64,000 nucleotides of DNA from CAZEAC01 sp964510065 (GTDB taxonomy: Bacteria > Bdellovibrionota_C > UBA2361 > CAIXSY01), in assembly GCA_964510065.1 (NCBI GenBank), contig CAZEAC010000012.1, forward strand, positions 17,718-81,717. The letters are read 5' to 3'. Positions 8,165 to 15,855 of this stretch are shown here, piece after piece. Every line of letters starts with the position of its first letter. The stretch's first letter is position 1. The notes under the pieces were generated by a model that was not told the DNA's origin, ran no database searches, and worked only from the letters and a program-made list of their open reading frames with translations. The position numbers and the translations under genes are program-made.

Positions 8165-9259
8165 TTACTGCTTGGCGGTCGCAGTGTACGTCGTCGTGTA
8201 TCGGAGGCGGACGTTTCTCGGATTGCCGAGAACTTTTCCATCCGGGAACTCAATCCCGAAATGGTCCGCCGATTTGGCTTTGTCGCCCAAGAAGCCTTTC
8301 TCGAAGAGGAATTTCCTCATTCGATCAGTGGCGCTCTTGATGTCGATCTTGCCGCCGGACGGGGTGTCTAACACCTCCCCGTTCAAGTAGCCGATAGCCG
8401 AGTCGGGTGTCCAGAACATCGCAGTTGTTTTCAACTGCGCTTTGTACTCGGCAAGAGTACATTCGGACATTTTGGCCATGGCGGCGAGCGCCGCTTCGGA
8501 GGCCGGTCCGCGCTTGCTCATGATGGCAAGAACTTCGTACCAGGCACCCGCGAGCGCTTCACCGAAGGCGGGGTTGTCCTTGAGTACGTCAGTTTTGACG
8601 ACGATAAGATCCAGGATCTCTCCCGGAATCCTTGATGAGTCGAACAGTTTGACCGCCTTCGGATCCTGTTCGATCGCCAGTGTAAACGGGGCCCATGTGA
8701 CCGCCGCGTCGATCTTCCCGCTCAGAAAAGCGGGAGCAATCGCGGTGTCTTCAAGGAGCGCCATTTCGACTGCACTGTGCTTGGCGCCGATAGTTTCAAG
8801 CCCGCGCGCGAGTAGATACTCGGACACCGTGGCTGGAACCCCATGCACCTTTTTGCCTTTGAGCCCGGCGAGACTTTCGATCTTCCCCTTGCGCCCGTAG
8901 ACAACGTCATTACCGTTGCTGAAATCGCCCAAGATGACGGCTGTGGAGTCCACGCCAGCGATGGCGGGACTCATAAGCACATCCATACTGGTGATCGCCA
9001 GCGCATCGGCAGACCCTGGAGAGTAGGCTTCAATCGAGGCACCGTAATTGGCCGCGTGAACGACCTTGATTTTGATGCCCCTTTTGTCGGCGTGTTTCTT
9101 AAGGATCCCGGTCGAGTCGGCGTAGTACGAGGGCATCCACCCTGCGTACACGGAATCGACCAGGGTGAACTCAGTTTTCTGAGCGGCGAACGAACTGCTG
9201 GTAAAGCCAAGGGCCACCAGCACTAGCAGACACATACGGAACAGATATTTCATTTTCAT
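8165..9259 (-). CDS. ABC transporter substrate-binding protein, NMT1/SsuA-like
   Basis: A 364-residue periplasmic protein with a signal peptide (residues 1-25, cleavage after SSSFA). The mature protein starts with a strand ending in YAGWMPSYYAD and has the family features TSMDVLMSP, STAVILGDFSNGND, LKGKKVHGVPATVSEYLLARGLE and AAVTWAPF. These most resemble binding proteins found near urea or guanidine carboxylase genes, but no such enzyme is nearby, so the ligand is unknown. It is the only free binding protein of the cluster; the two others are fused to OmpA domains. The C-terminal 30 residues (RLRYTTTYTATAKQ) are an extension. Confidence 0.9.
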   Translation of the reverse strand: MKMKYLFRMCLLVLVALGFTSSSFAAQKTEFTLVDSVYAGWMPSYYADSTGILKKHADKRGIKIKVVHAANYGASIEAYSPGSADALAITSMDVLMSPAIAGVDSTAVILGDFSNGNDVVYGRKGKIESLAGLKGKKVHGVPATVSEYLLARGLETIGAKHSAVEMALLEDTAIAPAFLSGKIDAAVTWAPFTLAIEQDPKAVKLFDSSRIPGEILDLIVVKTDVLKDNPAFGEALAGAWYEVLAIMSKRGPASEAALAAMAKMSECTLAEYKAQLKTTAMFWTPDSAIGYLNGEVLDTPSGGKIDIKSATDRMRKFLFEKGFLGDKAKSADHFGIEFPDGKVLGNPRNVRLRYTTTYTATAKQ

Positions 9260-9422
9260 TAAAAGGTCGCTGCAGTTTTGGTGACCATTATTGAGGGTCG
9301 GTCACCTTAACCCTTTTGAGAGCCGCGAAAGTATTCTGGATGCTTGCCGGTGATTACACCTGCGCGCGCCGCCAGAATGTTGAATGCGAACTCCCGGAAC
9401 CAATGAAGGATTTTCATAACCA

Positions 9423-9460
9423 TGACGCGGCGGTGGGAGCGAAATCTCCCACCGCCGTCA
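9423..9460 (-). promoter_or_regulatory. Intercistronic stem-loop after the PspA-like gene
   Basis: GGCGGTGGGAG (9429-9439) pairs perfectly with CTCCCACCGCC (9446-9456), and the stem extends outward through TGAC/GTCA to 9423-9460. It lies 12 bases after the PspA-like stop codon and has no T-tract on the minus strand. It probably protects or partly terminates the upstream mRNA before the binding-protein gene. The rest of 9260-9471 holds nothing that I recognise. Confidence 0.55.
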
Positions 9461-9471
9461 TACTGGCTGCT

Positions 9472-10350
9472 TTACAGTCGCGGCCGCCCACCTGCCGGAG
9501 GTGTTCCGCTCGAAGCCGCGACGCCGGGAGTTTCCGCTACCGGTTTGACTCCCGTTGCTGCCTGATTCTTGAGCGCACGCTCGGCGAGCATCGCCTTGAG
9601 CTTATCGCCCGAGGTGACTGAACGACCGGCTTCGGCGTATTGAGCGTCCTGAACATTGACGTCAGTTCCGGCCATCTTGCTCGAAATTCGAGCCTTGGCT
9701 TTAAGCTCGCGAGCCTGACGCCGCACCGCTTCCATCGGACCGCTCTGGCTGCTCAGTGAAATTCCCTGCATCCGCTCATTGAGTTGGACAAGGGTATTGT
9801 CCGAGACGTAGTCGGCGATGAGCTGGGCTTTCTCTTCTGGCAGCTTCTGCAAGCGATCCTTGAGAGCCGTGAGGTTACGCATATGCGCTCCCATGTTCTC
9901 TTCGGTTTGCTTCATCTGTGCCTCGATATCTGCCTGCCGCTCATCGATCCTTGTGATCTCGTTGTCGAAGCGTTCGAATGCCGCCTTGTGCTGCTCCATC
10001 AGGTCTTTGTTGGCCTGATTTGGAGCTGCGGCGTGTATCGCTTCCGCTTCGGCGAACTTGTTCATTGCGCCTTCGCGCTTTATGATCAAGTCCGCTTCGC
10101 TCTTGTTGAGCCGCTCCATCTCTCCTCGCTTGAGCTCCATCTGGGCTTCGACCTGACTGACAGCTGATAAGAGCTGATCGTAATCGGCCTTCACCTGACG
10201 TGCTTCGAGATCTGCGGCATCGGCGATACCTGCGGTGCTGCCGGTAAACTGTTCGTCTGCAGAGCGCTCAACTGCCAGCGCTTTGCGTGTAAACAAGTTC
10301 CCGAACCATCGGAATATTGCCCCGAGTAGGCTAGGTTTTGATTCATTCAT
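9472..10350 (-). CDS. PspA/IM30-like coiled-coil protein
   Basis: A 292-residue protein. Residues 1-25 (LLGAIFRWFGNLFTRK) form an amphipathic, membrane-binding segment like that of PspA. Residues about 60-190 are one long charged coiled coil rich in Glu, Gln and Lys. The end is Pro/Gly-rich and disordered (GTPPAGGRPRL). The family forms rods or rings that protect or remodel the inner membrane under stress. I chose the ATG at 10350, 13 bases after the upstream stop; the longer frame adds a leader that overlaps that gene. No PspF or PspBC partners are seen. The neighbours suggest that the AAA+ ATPase at 4325-6085 and the membrane coiled coil upstream act with it. Confidence 0.7.
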   Translation of the reverse strand: MNESKPSLLGAIFRWFGNLFTRKALAVERSADEQFTGSTAGIADAADLEARQVKADYDQLLSAVSQVEAQMELKRGEMERLNKSEADLIIKREGAMNKFAEAEAIHAAAPNQANKDLMEQHKAAFERFDNEITRIDERQADIEAQMKQTEENMGAHMRNLTALKDRLQKLPEEKAQLIADYVSDNTLVQLNERMQGISLSSQSGPMEAVRRQARELKAKARISSKMAGTDVNVQDAQYAEAGRSVTSGDKLKAMLAERALKNQAATGVKPVAETPGVAASSGTPPAGGRPRL

Positions 10351-10363
10351 AGTTTTGGTCTGT

Positions 10364-11293
10364 TTACTGTCGTTGGGATCTTTTTCCAGCCTCCAAGTAC
10401 ACCTGATCATCGGCACTCGTATCATTCTGACCGAGCTTGGTTAGCCGATCTTCAACCCGCTTGGCTGCCTGAACCGCCTGCAAGAGGCGGTTTTCGGCTT
10501 CGCCGTCTGGTTGAACAAGTGTCTCACCATCTCCCACTGAGGAGAGTCGGGTGAGGTCAAGGAGGGTTACTTTCATCGCTTGTTCGAGACCGTTCGATTC
10601 AGCGAGGGCATCTTGCAGCTCTGCTTCATACTTACGGTACGACCGAATGGTTGCCTCGTTCGAGTCAATCCGTCGCTGTAACGCTTCGGGTTTCTCCGAA
10701 CTTGCCAACTGCTTCTTCCATGCACGCACCTCTTTCTCAAGGCCCGCAAGGTCGATCCGTTGAAGCGCTTGGAATGTTCCGAGCGCCTTACGTAAGACCG
10801 CGATACCCTGATGAAAGGCGTCATGCGCGAGGGCGAGATACTGCTCGACCCCGTGATTGCCTTTGGCTTTGGCGGCCATTAGATAGTCACGAAGCTCGTT
10901 AAAAGCCGCGATTAACTCGCTTGCTTCGGTTCCGCCTTCGGTGAAGTCGGCGGCGTCGCAATCGGTGACTAACTTCTGGAACTCAGCTTTGCGATTCTGG
11001 GCCAGTTGAATCGTAAGCTGCTGTACGTATTCGGCCGTGAGGCGCTCTCCCCGGATGAAATAGTTCACCACCCAGGATCCAGCGCCGACCACGAAGCCGA
11101 GTAACGTTGCCAACACCGCAGGTTCACTTGGCCCAATGACCACACTCCAAAGGAGTGCCAAACCACCCAGCGCCACCGGAAAGGTGGTCGCCGGGTGGCT
11201 GACCGTTTTCTTGAGAATTGCCCTGCCGACGTTGCCCGATTGTAAGTCGGCGTCGGTCACTGGCTTCTCCGGTCGATCCTGGTTTTCTTGCAT
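10364..11293 (-). CDS. Membrane-anchored coiled-coil protein
   Basis: A 309-residue protein of unknown family. After a hydrophilic N-terminus (about 35 residues), two transmembrane helices (about 37-55 and 58-80) form a hairpin ending in NYFIRGER. The remaining 225 residues are cytoplasmic by the positive-inside rule and strongly helical, with coiled-coil stretches at about 85-110, 165-215 and 260-290. It sits 9 bases from the upstream gene and 13 bases from the PspA-like gene, so these are one operon. It could anchor the PspA-like polymer to the membrane; this is inference from layout and position. Confidence 0.7.
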   Translation of the reverse strand: MQENQDRPEKPVTDADLQSGNVGRAILKKTVSHPATTFPVALGGLALLWSVVIGPSEPAVLATLLGFVVGAGSWVVNYFIRGERLTAEYVQQLTIQLAQNRKAEFQKLVTDCDAADFTEGGTEASELIAAFNELRDYLMAAKAKGNHGVEQYLALAHDAFHQGIAVLRKALGTFQALQRIDLAGLEKEVRAWKKQLASSEKPEALQRRIDSNEATIRSYRKYEAELQDALAESNGLEQAMKVTLLDLTRLSSVGDGETLVQPDGEAENRLLQAVQAAKRVEDRLTKLGQNDTSADDQVYLEAGKRSQRQ

Positions 11294-11302
11294 TTTGCCT
11301 TT

Positions 11303-12853
11303 CTACAGCCCTCCTCCCTCCAGCAGCACAAACTCGACTCGTGGTAAACGAGCGTTGTACGCGCGCTGGGGTTCGTTGGGCTTTCGTGGTGGTGGCTGTC
11401 TGTAACCCACACCTTCCGGGCGAAGCCGATTTTTGTCGACGGAATGTACCAATGTGAGGTATCTCCCGACGACTTCGGCCCGTTCAAGGGAGAGCTTTTG
11501 GATCTCCTCTTCGTCTCCCGGGCCGGTATGGCCTCTAATCGCGATGCGTTGACCTCCGTAGTTGTGTAGCAGCAGTTCGGCAATCTTATCGACCGCCGCC
11601 TTGCCGCTGTCATCGAGGAGGTTATCGCCCGCCCGAAAGGTGACTGGTTCGGCATTGAGCGAACCCAGTACCCGTAATTTCGACCAAGCCTGGTCATCCA
11701 GCGCCGTGAACTCAATCTGTTTTCCGAGCCCGGCACCCGCCTTCACCACGGAGCGTTTTGTAAGCTCCTTGAGAACGGTCGGGTTGACGAGCGTATACGG
11801 ATTGTCCAAGACACCGGCGCCGAGCCGCTTCGATCTTTCGAGCACGTTTTTGCAAGAGGTGATAGTGCGAACCACCCCCTCCTGCGGCTGCAAAGAGGAG
11901 CTGCCACTGACGGCGACTCCAAATTGCAGCTGACAGTTTTCGGCCAGATCAAACCAATCGATCTTGCCGAGCATGTTGTCCAACGTGTCTTTGGATAACC
12001 CCTCGCTCTTCTTCATTGCGTCGAGCATCTCGTCACGATTTCTCGCGTAGTGATCGACGGTCGCAAAGTACGACTCGAAAAAGCCCACCGTGGTATCCGG
12101 CTGGCGCGAGAGAAAATCCCGCGACACCACGAATACGTCGACGATGTAGCCATCGAACGAAGAAGAGCTCAAGATCACCTTAAGATCTTTGAGCTCAGTA
12201 AGAGCTTTGGATAGCTCCGGCTCCCAAAGCACGAATGCGTCACCCTCGCGGCGTTTTGCCCGCTTGAGGACTTCATCAATGCCGTTTACCGGAACTCGCC
12301 AGCTTTCCGAACTCGCCATTCCTGGTAAGTCGAAGTCGCTGGTCACAAGATCCATGAAGAAGGAGCTCGGACTGTCGGCCGTATACACGATCCGAGTGCC
12401 GAGTCCCTCCAGCTCTTTGATGTTTCCGCGTGGAAACTTACCGGCAAAACCCACGAGCGCGTCCGCGCCGCGAGAGCTGCCGATAGCTGCCACGATGACC
12501 CCCGGAAATTGGTGTTTTGCACCATGTTCCAGGTAACTGTTGATGGGGAGCATAATCATCTCATACTCCCCCCGTGCGAACTTATCGAGCCTCTCCGCAT
12601 AGGCTCCTTTGTCATCGGTAAATGCCACAGTACTTCCCTTTGTCGGGGACACTTTTTGCATCTCCGGTGAACGCAGGAACCAGTAACCGAGATAGCCGTC
12701 ACCGCCAACTCTGACGGTTTTGGCTGCGGCCCGAGGATCGCTTGTGCGAAGCTGCGTCTTCTTTTCAAGGAGAGGACGCGTGAACTTCCACGCTACTATT
12801 GCGGCCGAGCCCAAAAGGACCAGGAGCAATAATCCTACGGTTGATTTTTTCAC
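11303..12853 (-). CDS. Periplasmic binding protein fused to OmpA-type domain (516 aa)
   Basis: The N-terminus is an uncleaved anchor or signal peptide (residues about 5-24, LLLLVLLGSAAIVAW). An NMT1/SsuA-like binding domain follows (about 45-330; GFAGKFPRGNIKELEGLGTR, DAFVLWEPELSKAL). The C-terminal 120 residues are an OmpA/MotB peptidoglycan-binding domain: FRAGDNLLDDSGK, IAIRGHTGPGDEE, LSLERAEVVGRYL and LPRVEFVLL. Such a protein would hold a ligand-sensing domain against the cell wall. It is one of two with this rare fusion in the same operon, spaced 25 bases from the VWA gene and 9 bases from the next gene. Confidence 0.88.
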   Translation of the reverse strand: MKKSTVGLLLLVLLGSAAIVAWKFTRPLLEKKTQLRTSDPRAAAKTVRVGGDGYLGYWFLRSPEMQKVSPTKGSTVAFTDDKGAYAERLDKFARGEYEMIMLPINSYLEHGAKHQFPGVIVAAIGSSRGADALVGFAGKFPRGNIKELEGLGTRIVYTADSPSSFFMDLVTSDFDLPGMASSESWRVPVNGIDEVLKRAKRREGDAFVLWEPELSKALTELKDLKVILSSSSFDGYIVDVFVVSRDFLSRQPDTTVGFFESYFATVDHYARNRDEMLDAMKKSEGLSKDTLDNMLGKIDWFDLAENCQLQFGVAVSGSSSLQPQEGVVRTITSCKNVLERSKRLGAGVLDNPYTLVNPTVLKELTKRSVVKAGAGLGKQIEFTALDDQAWSKLRVLGSLNAEPVTFRAGDNLLDDSGKAAVDKIAELLLHNYGGQRIAIRGHTGPGDEEEIQKLSLERAEVVGRYLTLVHSVDKNRLRPEGVGYRQPPPRKPNEPQRAYNARLPRVEFVLLEGGGL

Positions 12854-12878
12854 TTTCTTTTTGGTTTCTGCAGATGTG

Positions 12879-13601
12879 TTAGTTTCCGAAACTACCGCTT
12901 TCGCCCACGGTTTCTTCGAGTGCCTTTCTTAGCGACAACTCATCGTTGGCGTCTTTGTAGGTCACTGAGTACTTTCGCAGTGAATGCGAGCTTCCCAGGC
13001 AAAGTCCGATCGTATAGATCGGTATTGCCTGCCTATAAGAGAAGGGGCCGCAGTTGTTTTCACTGCCGACGTCGCCGTCGCTGGCCTCTCCGTCAGTAAC
13101 GGTGATGAGTCGAAACTCACCATAGTTAAGCTGTCGTGCTCGTTGCTCGGCCAGTCGGCCGATGCCAAACTTGATAGCCTCGTTTAATGGAGTGCCACCA
13201 CCCTCGCTGACCGTCCTAACCGCTTGCAAGAACTGCGCGCGGTTATTTGGGCCAAGTGGCACGACTTCGCGGCTGCCCGCGATGTCAAATACCACCAAGC
13301 CAAGGTTGGCGTTAGTAGGAACGACTTTCAAGAAGCTCTCAATGGCCTTCTTAGCCACATTGATCTTCTTTGAGCCGCTGCACTTCTCTTCCATGCTGCC
13401 GCTGCCATCGAAGATGAAGTAGAAGTTTCGCGTGAGCGAAGCTACCGCGTCTTTCGGTGGAGCGGGCGGTGGCGCCTCTTTTGCCTGCGCTTGTACTGCT
13501 GGCGGAGCCGTGCCGGCTGCCGGTCTTGGTGGCTGCGCATCACAGCCCGAGGTCAAAACGACCAGGAGCAGTGCTATCGCGAGGAAGTCTCTAGTTTTCA
13601 T
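12879..13601 (-). CDS. VWA-domain lipoprotein
   Basis: A 240-residue lipoprotein: signal peptide with lipobox LTSGC (Cys20), an Ala/Pro linker (about 22-50), then a von Willebrand A domain. The metal-site motif is intact: DGSGS (65-69), GGGTPL (about 135-140) and TDGEASD (about 170). Residue +2 after the Cys is Asp, which in many proteobacteria keeps lipoproteins in the inner membrane. Five further Cys (KCSGS, NNCGP, LCLGS region) may form disulfides. VWA domains bind protein partners through a metal ion, so this may be the assembly or adaptor part of the cluster. It is 24 bases from the upstream and 25 bases from the downstream OmpA fusion gene. Confidence 0.88.
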   Translation of the reverse strand: MKTRDFLAIALLLVVLTSGCDAQPPRPAAGTAPPAVQAQAKEAPPPAPPKDAVASLTRNFYFIFDGSGSMEEKCSGSKKINVAKKAIESFLKVVPTNANLGLVVFDIAGSREVVPLGPNNRAQFLQAVRTVSEGGGTPLNEAIKFGIGRLAEQRARQLNYGEFRLITVTDGEASDGDVGSENNCGPFSYRQAIPIYTIGLCLGSSHSLRKYSVTYKDANDELSLRKALEETVGESGSFGN

Positions 13602-13625
13602 AAGCAGGTTCTCCTTTCGGTGTCC

Positions 13626-15308
13626 TTACTCTTTGAAAACAGCGGACTCGCCCTCGATGTTCTTAATCGAGAACACCACGCGCCGGTTGGCGGCCATATC
13701 TTCAGTGCTCCGCGGTTTCGGTACTTTGGGCGTCGCAACGCCGAGGCCGGCCGCGATAACCGCGGTAGCTCCGACATTGATACCCTTTTTCTTGCAGTAC
13801 TCGATGTACGATGCTCGAACCGCATCTGCTCGTTCCAAGCTGAGATTCTTCAGCCGTTGTTCGACAAGTTGAATCTCAATGGGAGATCGGTTTTGTGCTT
13901 TGAGCTGCAAGAGACGCTGCACGTCGGCATGGCCTTCGATCAGCATCACCGCTCCGGAGTACTTCTGCGAAAGCTTAAGTGCCGCCGCAAAGTCCTCCGC
14001 GTAGGTCGCTTCAGGGAACAGCTTCTGATCAGGTTCGAAGTTGATTTCGATCTGAAAGAGTGTTCCGTCGGTCGAGAAGGTCGCCGCCTCGCTCGCAATT
14101 TTTGATTCGATAAGCTGCGTCGCTTTCGCGATATCAACTTTCGTCACCGCGAGCTTGCCGCCGGTGTCTTTCAACCCGGTGCTAAGCTTGGCGTAGTCCC
14201 ACTTTGCCTGTTCCGGGCTGACCGTTTGACTGATCAATCCCATCGCCGACAGAGTGTTTCCGATCTCAAGCGCCGTTGCCGAGAAGGTCACCGTGGTTTC
14301 CACTTCGTTGAAAAAGCGGATATTCCCTGATAACCCGACAAACTCACAATCAGCGAGCAGGCCCTCGACATCTGCGACCATCGTCGATGATCCGAAGAAG
14401 GTGTTTGCACCTTTTCCCAACACCTGTTGGTACTCGGTGCCCTTTGACTTCGCCAGATCTTCGATCGCTTCCTGGCCCTTGTGCAGCGCCCGGACGACTT
14501 TTTCAGCGGTATCACGATTCCTCGAGAACCAATCCTTGCGCGCGGCAAGGACGTCAACGATCAGCCCTTTGGCGGTCTTGGTTGACAGCAGAATCTTGGC
14601 TCCTTTCACGGAACCTTCAACTCCAGTGCCTTCCTTGCCGCCCGAGGTGAGCGTGGCTGCATCAGGGCTGATGCAGAACACCGCCGCGATCGATGGGTCC
14701 GAAGTGAACGCCGACACCGGGTCAATTATCTTGCCCTTGGTGTCGGTCTTCGGGATCGTGAGCTCTTTGAACCACACGAAGGTGACCTCCGATGGTTTAA
14801 CGCCCGCGTCCTCGAGGATGCTTCCCGCGAAGCGAAGATGCGGGCCCCAGAGTTGAAGCGCGATCTTCTTACCTCTCAGATCCTGTGGCTGTCGGATGCC
14901 CGGCCGGACAACCAAACAATCGCCGCCGGCGCTGAAGGTGTATTGATGCAGGACCACAAGTTCGACACCGGCCCTTTTGAAGGCCGAAGCCGCGCCCATG
15001 ACCTGATCGAATGTTCCACGGAGCAACGGATTTCCGTCGAGCACACCCTGCGCCTGTTTCGCGAAGTCGTCTTCGTGGGTTAATGCCACGGGGACTCCTT
15101 CTGCCGCGAAGATGCGCCGATGCTCCGCCATGATAGTGGCCATGTCGCCACCCCAGGTGATCATCGGAACACTGATCGGGCTGCTTCGAACCGACCCTGC
15201 ACGAAGTGTCAGCAGATTATCCAGTGTCTTAATCGGCACCGGAGTAACCTGCGCGAGCGCGGAACTGCACCACGCCACCAACATTGTGACCAACATGATG
15301 ACTCTCAT
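13626..15308 (-). CDS. Periplasmic binding protein fused to OmpA-type domain (560 aa), first gene of the cluster
   Basis: A signal peptide ends at ALAQ (about 20). Residues about 40-340 are an NMT1/SsuA-like binding domain (PMITWGGDMATIMAEHRRIFAAEGVPV, split here by description only; LRGKKIALQLWGPHLRF). The C-terminal 130 residues are an OmpA-type peptidoglycan-binding domain (INFEPDQKLF, VMLIEGHADV, LSLERADAVRASYIEY, ANRRVVFSI). I chose the ATG at 15308 because it begins the signal peptide; the longer frame from 15392 adds 28 hydrophilic residues. It is the promoter-proximal gene, behind a 200-base leader with hairpins. Its partner fusion at 11303-12853 is only distantly similar, so the two may sense different ligands. 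Confidence 0.88.
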   Translation of the reverse strand: MRVIMLVTMLVAWCSSALAQVTPVPIKTLDNLLTLRAGSVRSSPISVPMITWGGDMATIMAEHRRIFAAEGVPVALTHEDDFAKQAQGVLDGNPLLRGTFDQVMGAASAFKRAGVELVVLHQYTFSAGGDCLVVRPGIRQPQDLRGKKIALQLWGPHLRFAGSILEDAGVKPSEVTFVWFKELTIPKTDTKGKIIDPVSAFTSDPSIAAVFCISPDAATLTSGGKEGTGVEGSVKGAKILLSTKTAKGLIVDVLAARKDWFSRNRDTAEKVVRALHKGQEAIEDLAKSKGTEYQQVLGKGANTFFGSSTMVADVEGLLADCEFVGLSGNIRFFNEVETTVTFSATALEIGNTLSAMGLISQTVSPEQAKWDYAKLSTGLKDTGGKLAVTKVDIAKATQLIESKIASEAATFSTDGTLFQIEINFEPDQKLFPEATYAEDFAAALKLSQKYSGAVMLIEGHADVQRLLQLKAQNRSPIEIQLVEQRLKNLSLERADAVRASYIEYCKKKGINVGATAVIAAGLGVATPKVPKPRSTEDMAANRRVVFSIKNIEGESAVFKE

Positions 15309-15443
15309 AGTCTTTTTTTGTATGTGTTTCCGTGAGTAGTAGGAATAAATATTGGAGTACTTGCTACCCACCTCTTTCTTCCAATATTGCATTGCAAAAT
15401 CTCCGCGAGCGACTTATTGATGCGCTGCTTCGAAAGTGCAATG

Positions 15444-15492
15444 AGGAGTAAACTCTAACTTCCAAGTTAGTGTTCCTCTTTCTTCTACTCCT
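15444..15492 (-). promoter_or_regulatory. Nested inverted repeat in the leader of the envelope cluster
   Basis: CTAACTT (15455-15461) and AAGTTAG (15464-15470) are perfect arms around CC, a tight spacing more typical of an operator than of an RNA loop. Outer arms AGGAGTA (15444-15450) and TACTCCT (15486-15492) also match, and AAC/GTT lie between. It sits about 140 bases upstream of the first gene of the cluster. It could be a repressor site or a leader hairpin. Confidence 0.45.
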
Positions 15493-15500
15493 ACCTAATT

Positions 15501-15541
15501 TAAAAAGAGCCACTCTCGGAATGCTGCAAGCACCCCGAGAG
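15501..15541 (-). terminator. Terminator-like hairpin upstream of the envelope cluster, possible attenuator
   Basis: CTCTCGG (15513-15519) pairs with CCGAGAG (15535-15541), with an inner TGCT/AGCA pair. On the minus strand the stem is followed by TGGCTCTTTTT, a rho-independent terminator pattern. No minus-strand gene lies just upstream of it except a tiny frame at 15559-15594, so it either ends a small leader RNA or attenuates the cluster. Confidence 0.5.
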
Positions 15542-15558
15542 CGTCGGACACACGTGTC

Positions 15559-15594
15559 CTATTCTTTCAAATAATCGAGGAGCAAGTTTATCAT
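15559..15594 (-). other. Possible 11-residue leader peptide
   Basis: On the minus strand an ATG at 15594 is preceded by AAGGA at 8-base spacing and encodes MINLLLDYLKE before a TAG. The stop abuts a GGACAC/GTGTCC inverted repeat (15546-15559), and the terminator-like hairpin follows. The order leader peptide, hairpin, terminator, operon is what transcription attenuation needs. Frames this short occur often by chance, so confidence is low. Confidence 0.25.
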
Positions 15595-15718
15595 GCCCAT
15601 AATCCTTAACATAACGACGAAAACGTAGTCGGGAAGGGTAGTTGCAAGACTTTGGAGCTGGCTCCTTACACTTTTCTGGTACGAGTTAAGTGCCCGCAAG
15701 CAAAGATTGTCAGAACGC

Positions 15719-15789
15719 AAAACCCGTGACGGTCCCACGTGTCCCTACTTTCCAGAAAAGTAGGGACATGTGGGACCGTCACCGGTTTT
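15719..15789. repeat. Palindromic repeat, family A, copy 1
   Basis: A nearly perfect 32-bp inverted repeat (arms AAAACCCGTGACGGTCCCAC... and its complement) around CCAGAA. The same element, slightly diverged, is at 31178-31246. Both contain GGTCCCACRTGTCCCTAC. It lies between the divergent leader of the envelope cluster and the ROK-like gene, so here it is not placed as a terminator. The rest of 15595-15855 holds no gene that I can support. Confidence 0.8.
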
Positions 15790-15855
15790 GGCGGCTTGAG
15801 TAGGGTTTCAAATTGGGTGAGAATCGCCGTTCTGCCTGTAGTAAAGATGTAGTTT

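Noticed and set aside
6085..9259. Urea or guanidine carboxylase-linked transporter
   Set aside because: The binding protein resembles that group, but no carboxylase, hydrolase or guanidine riboswitch is visible nearby, so the ligand is left open.
13491..14105. 204-codon plus-strand frame opposite the VWA and OmpA-fusion genes
   Set aside because: It spans the junction of two clear minus-strand genes and has no recognisable protein features.
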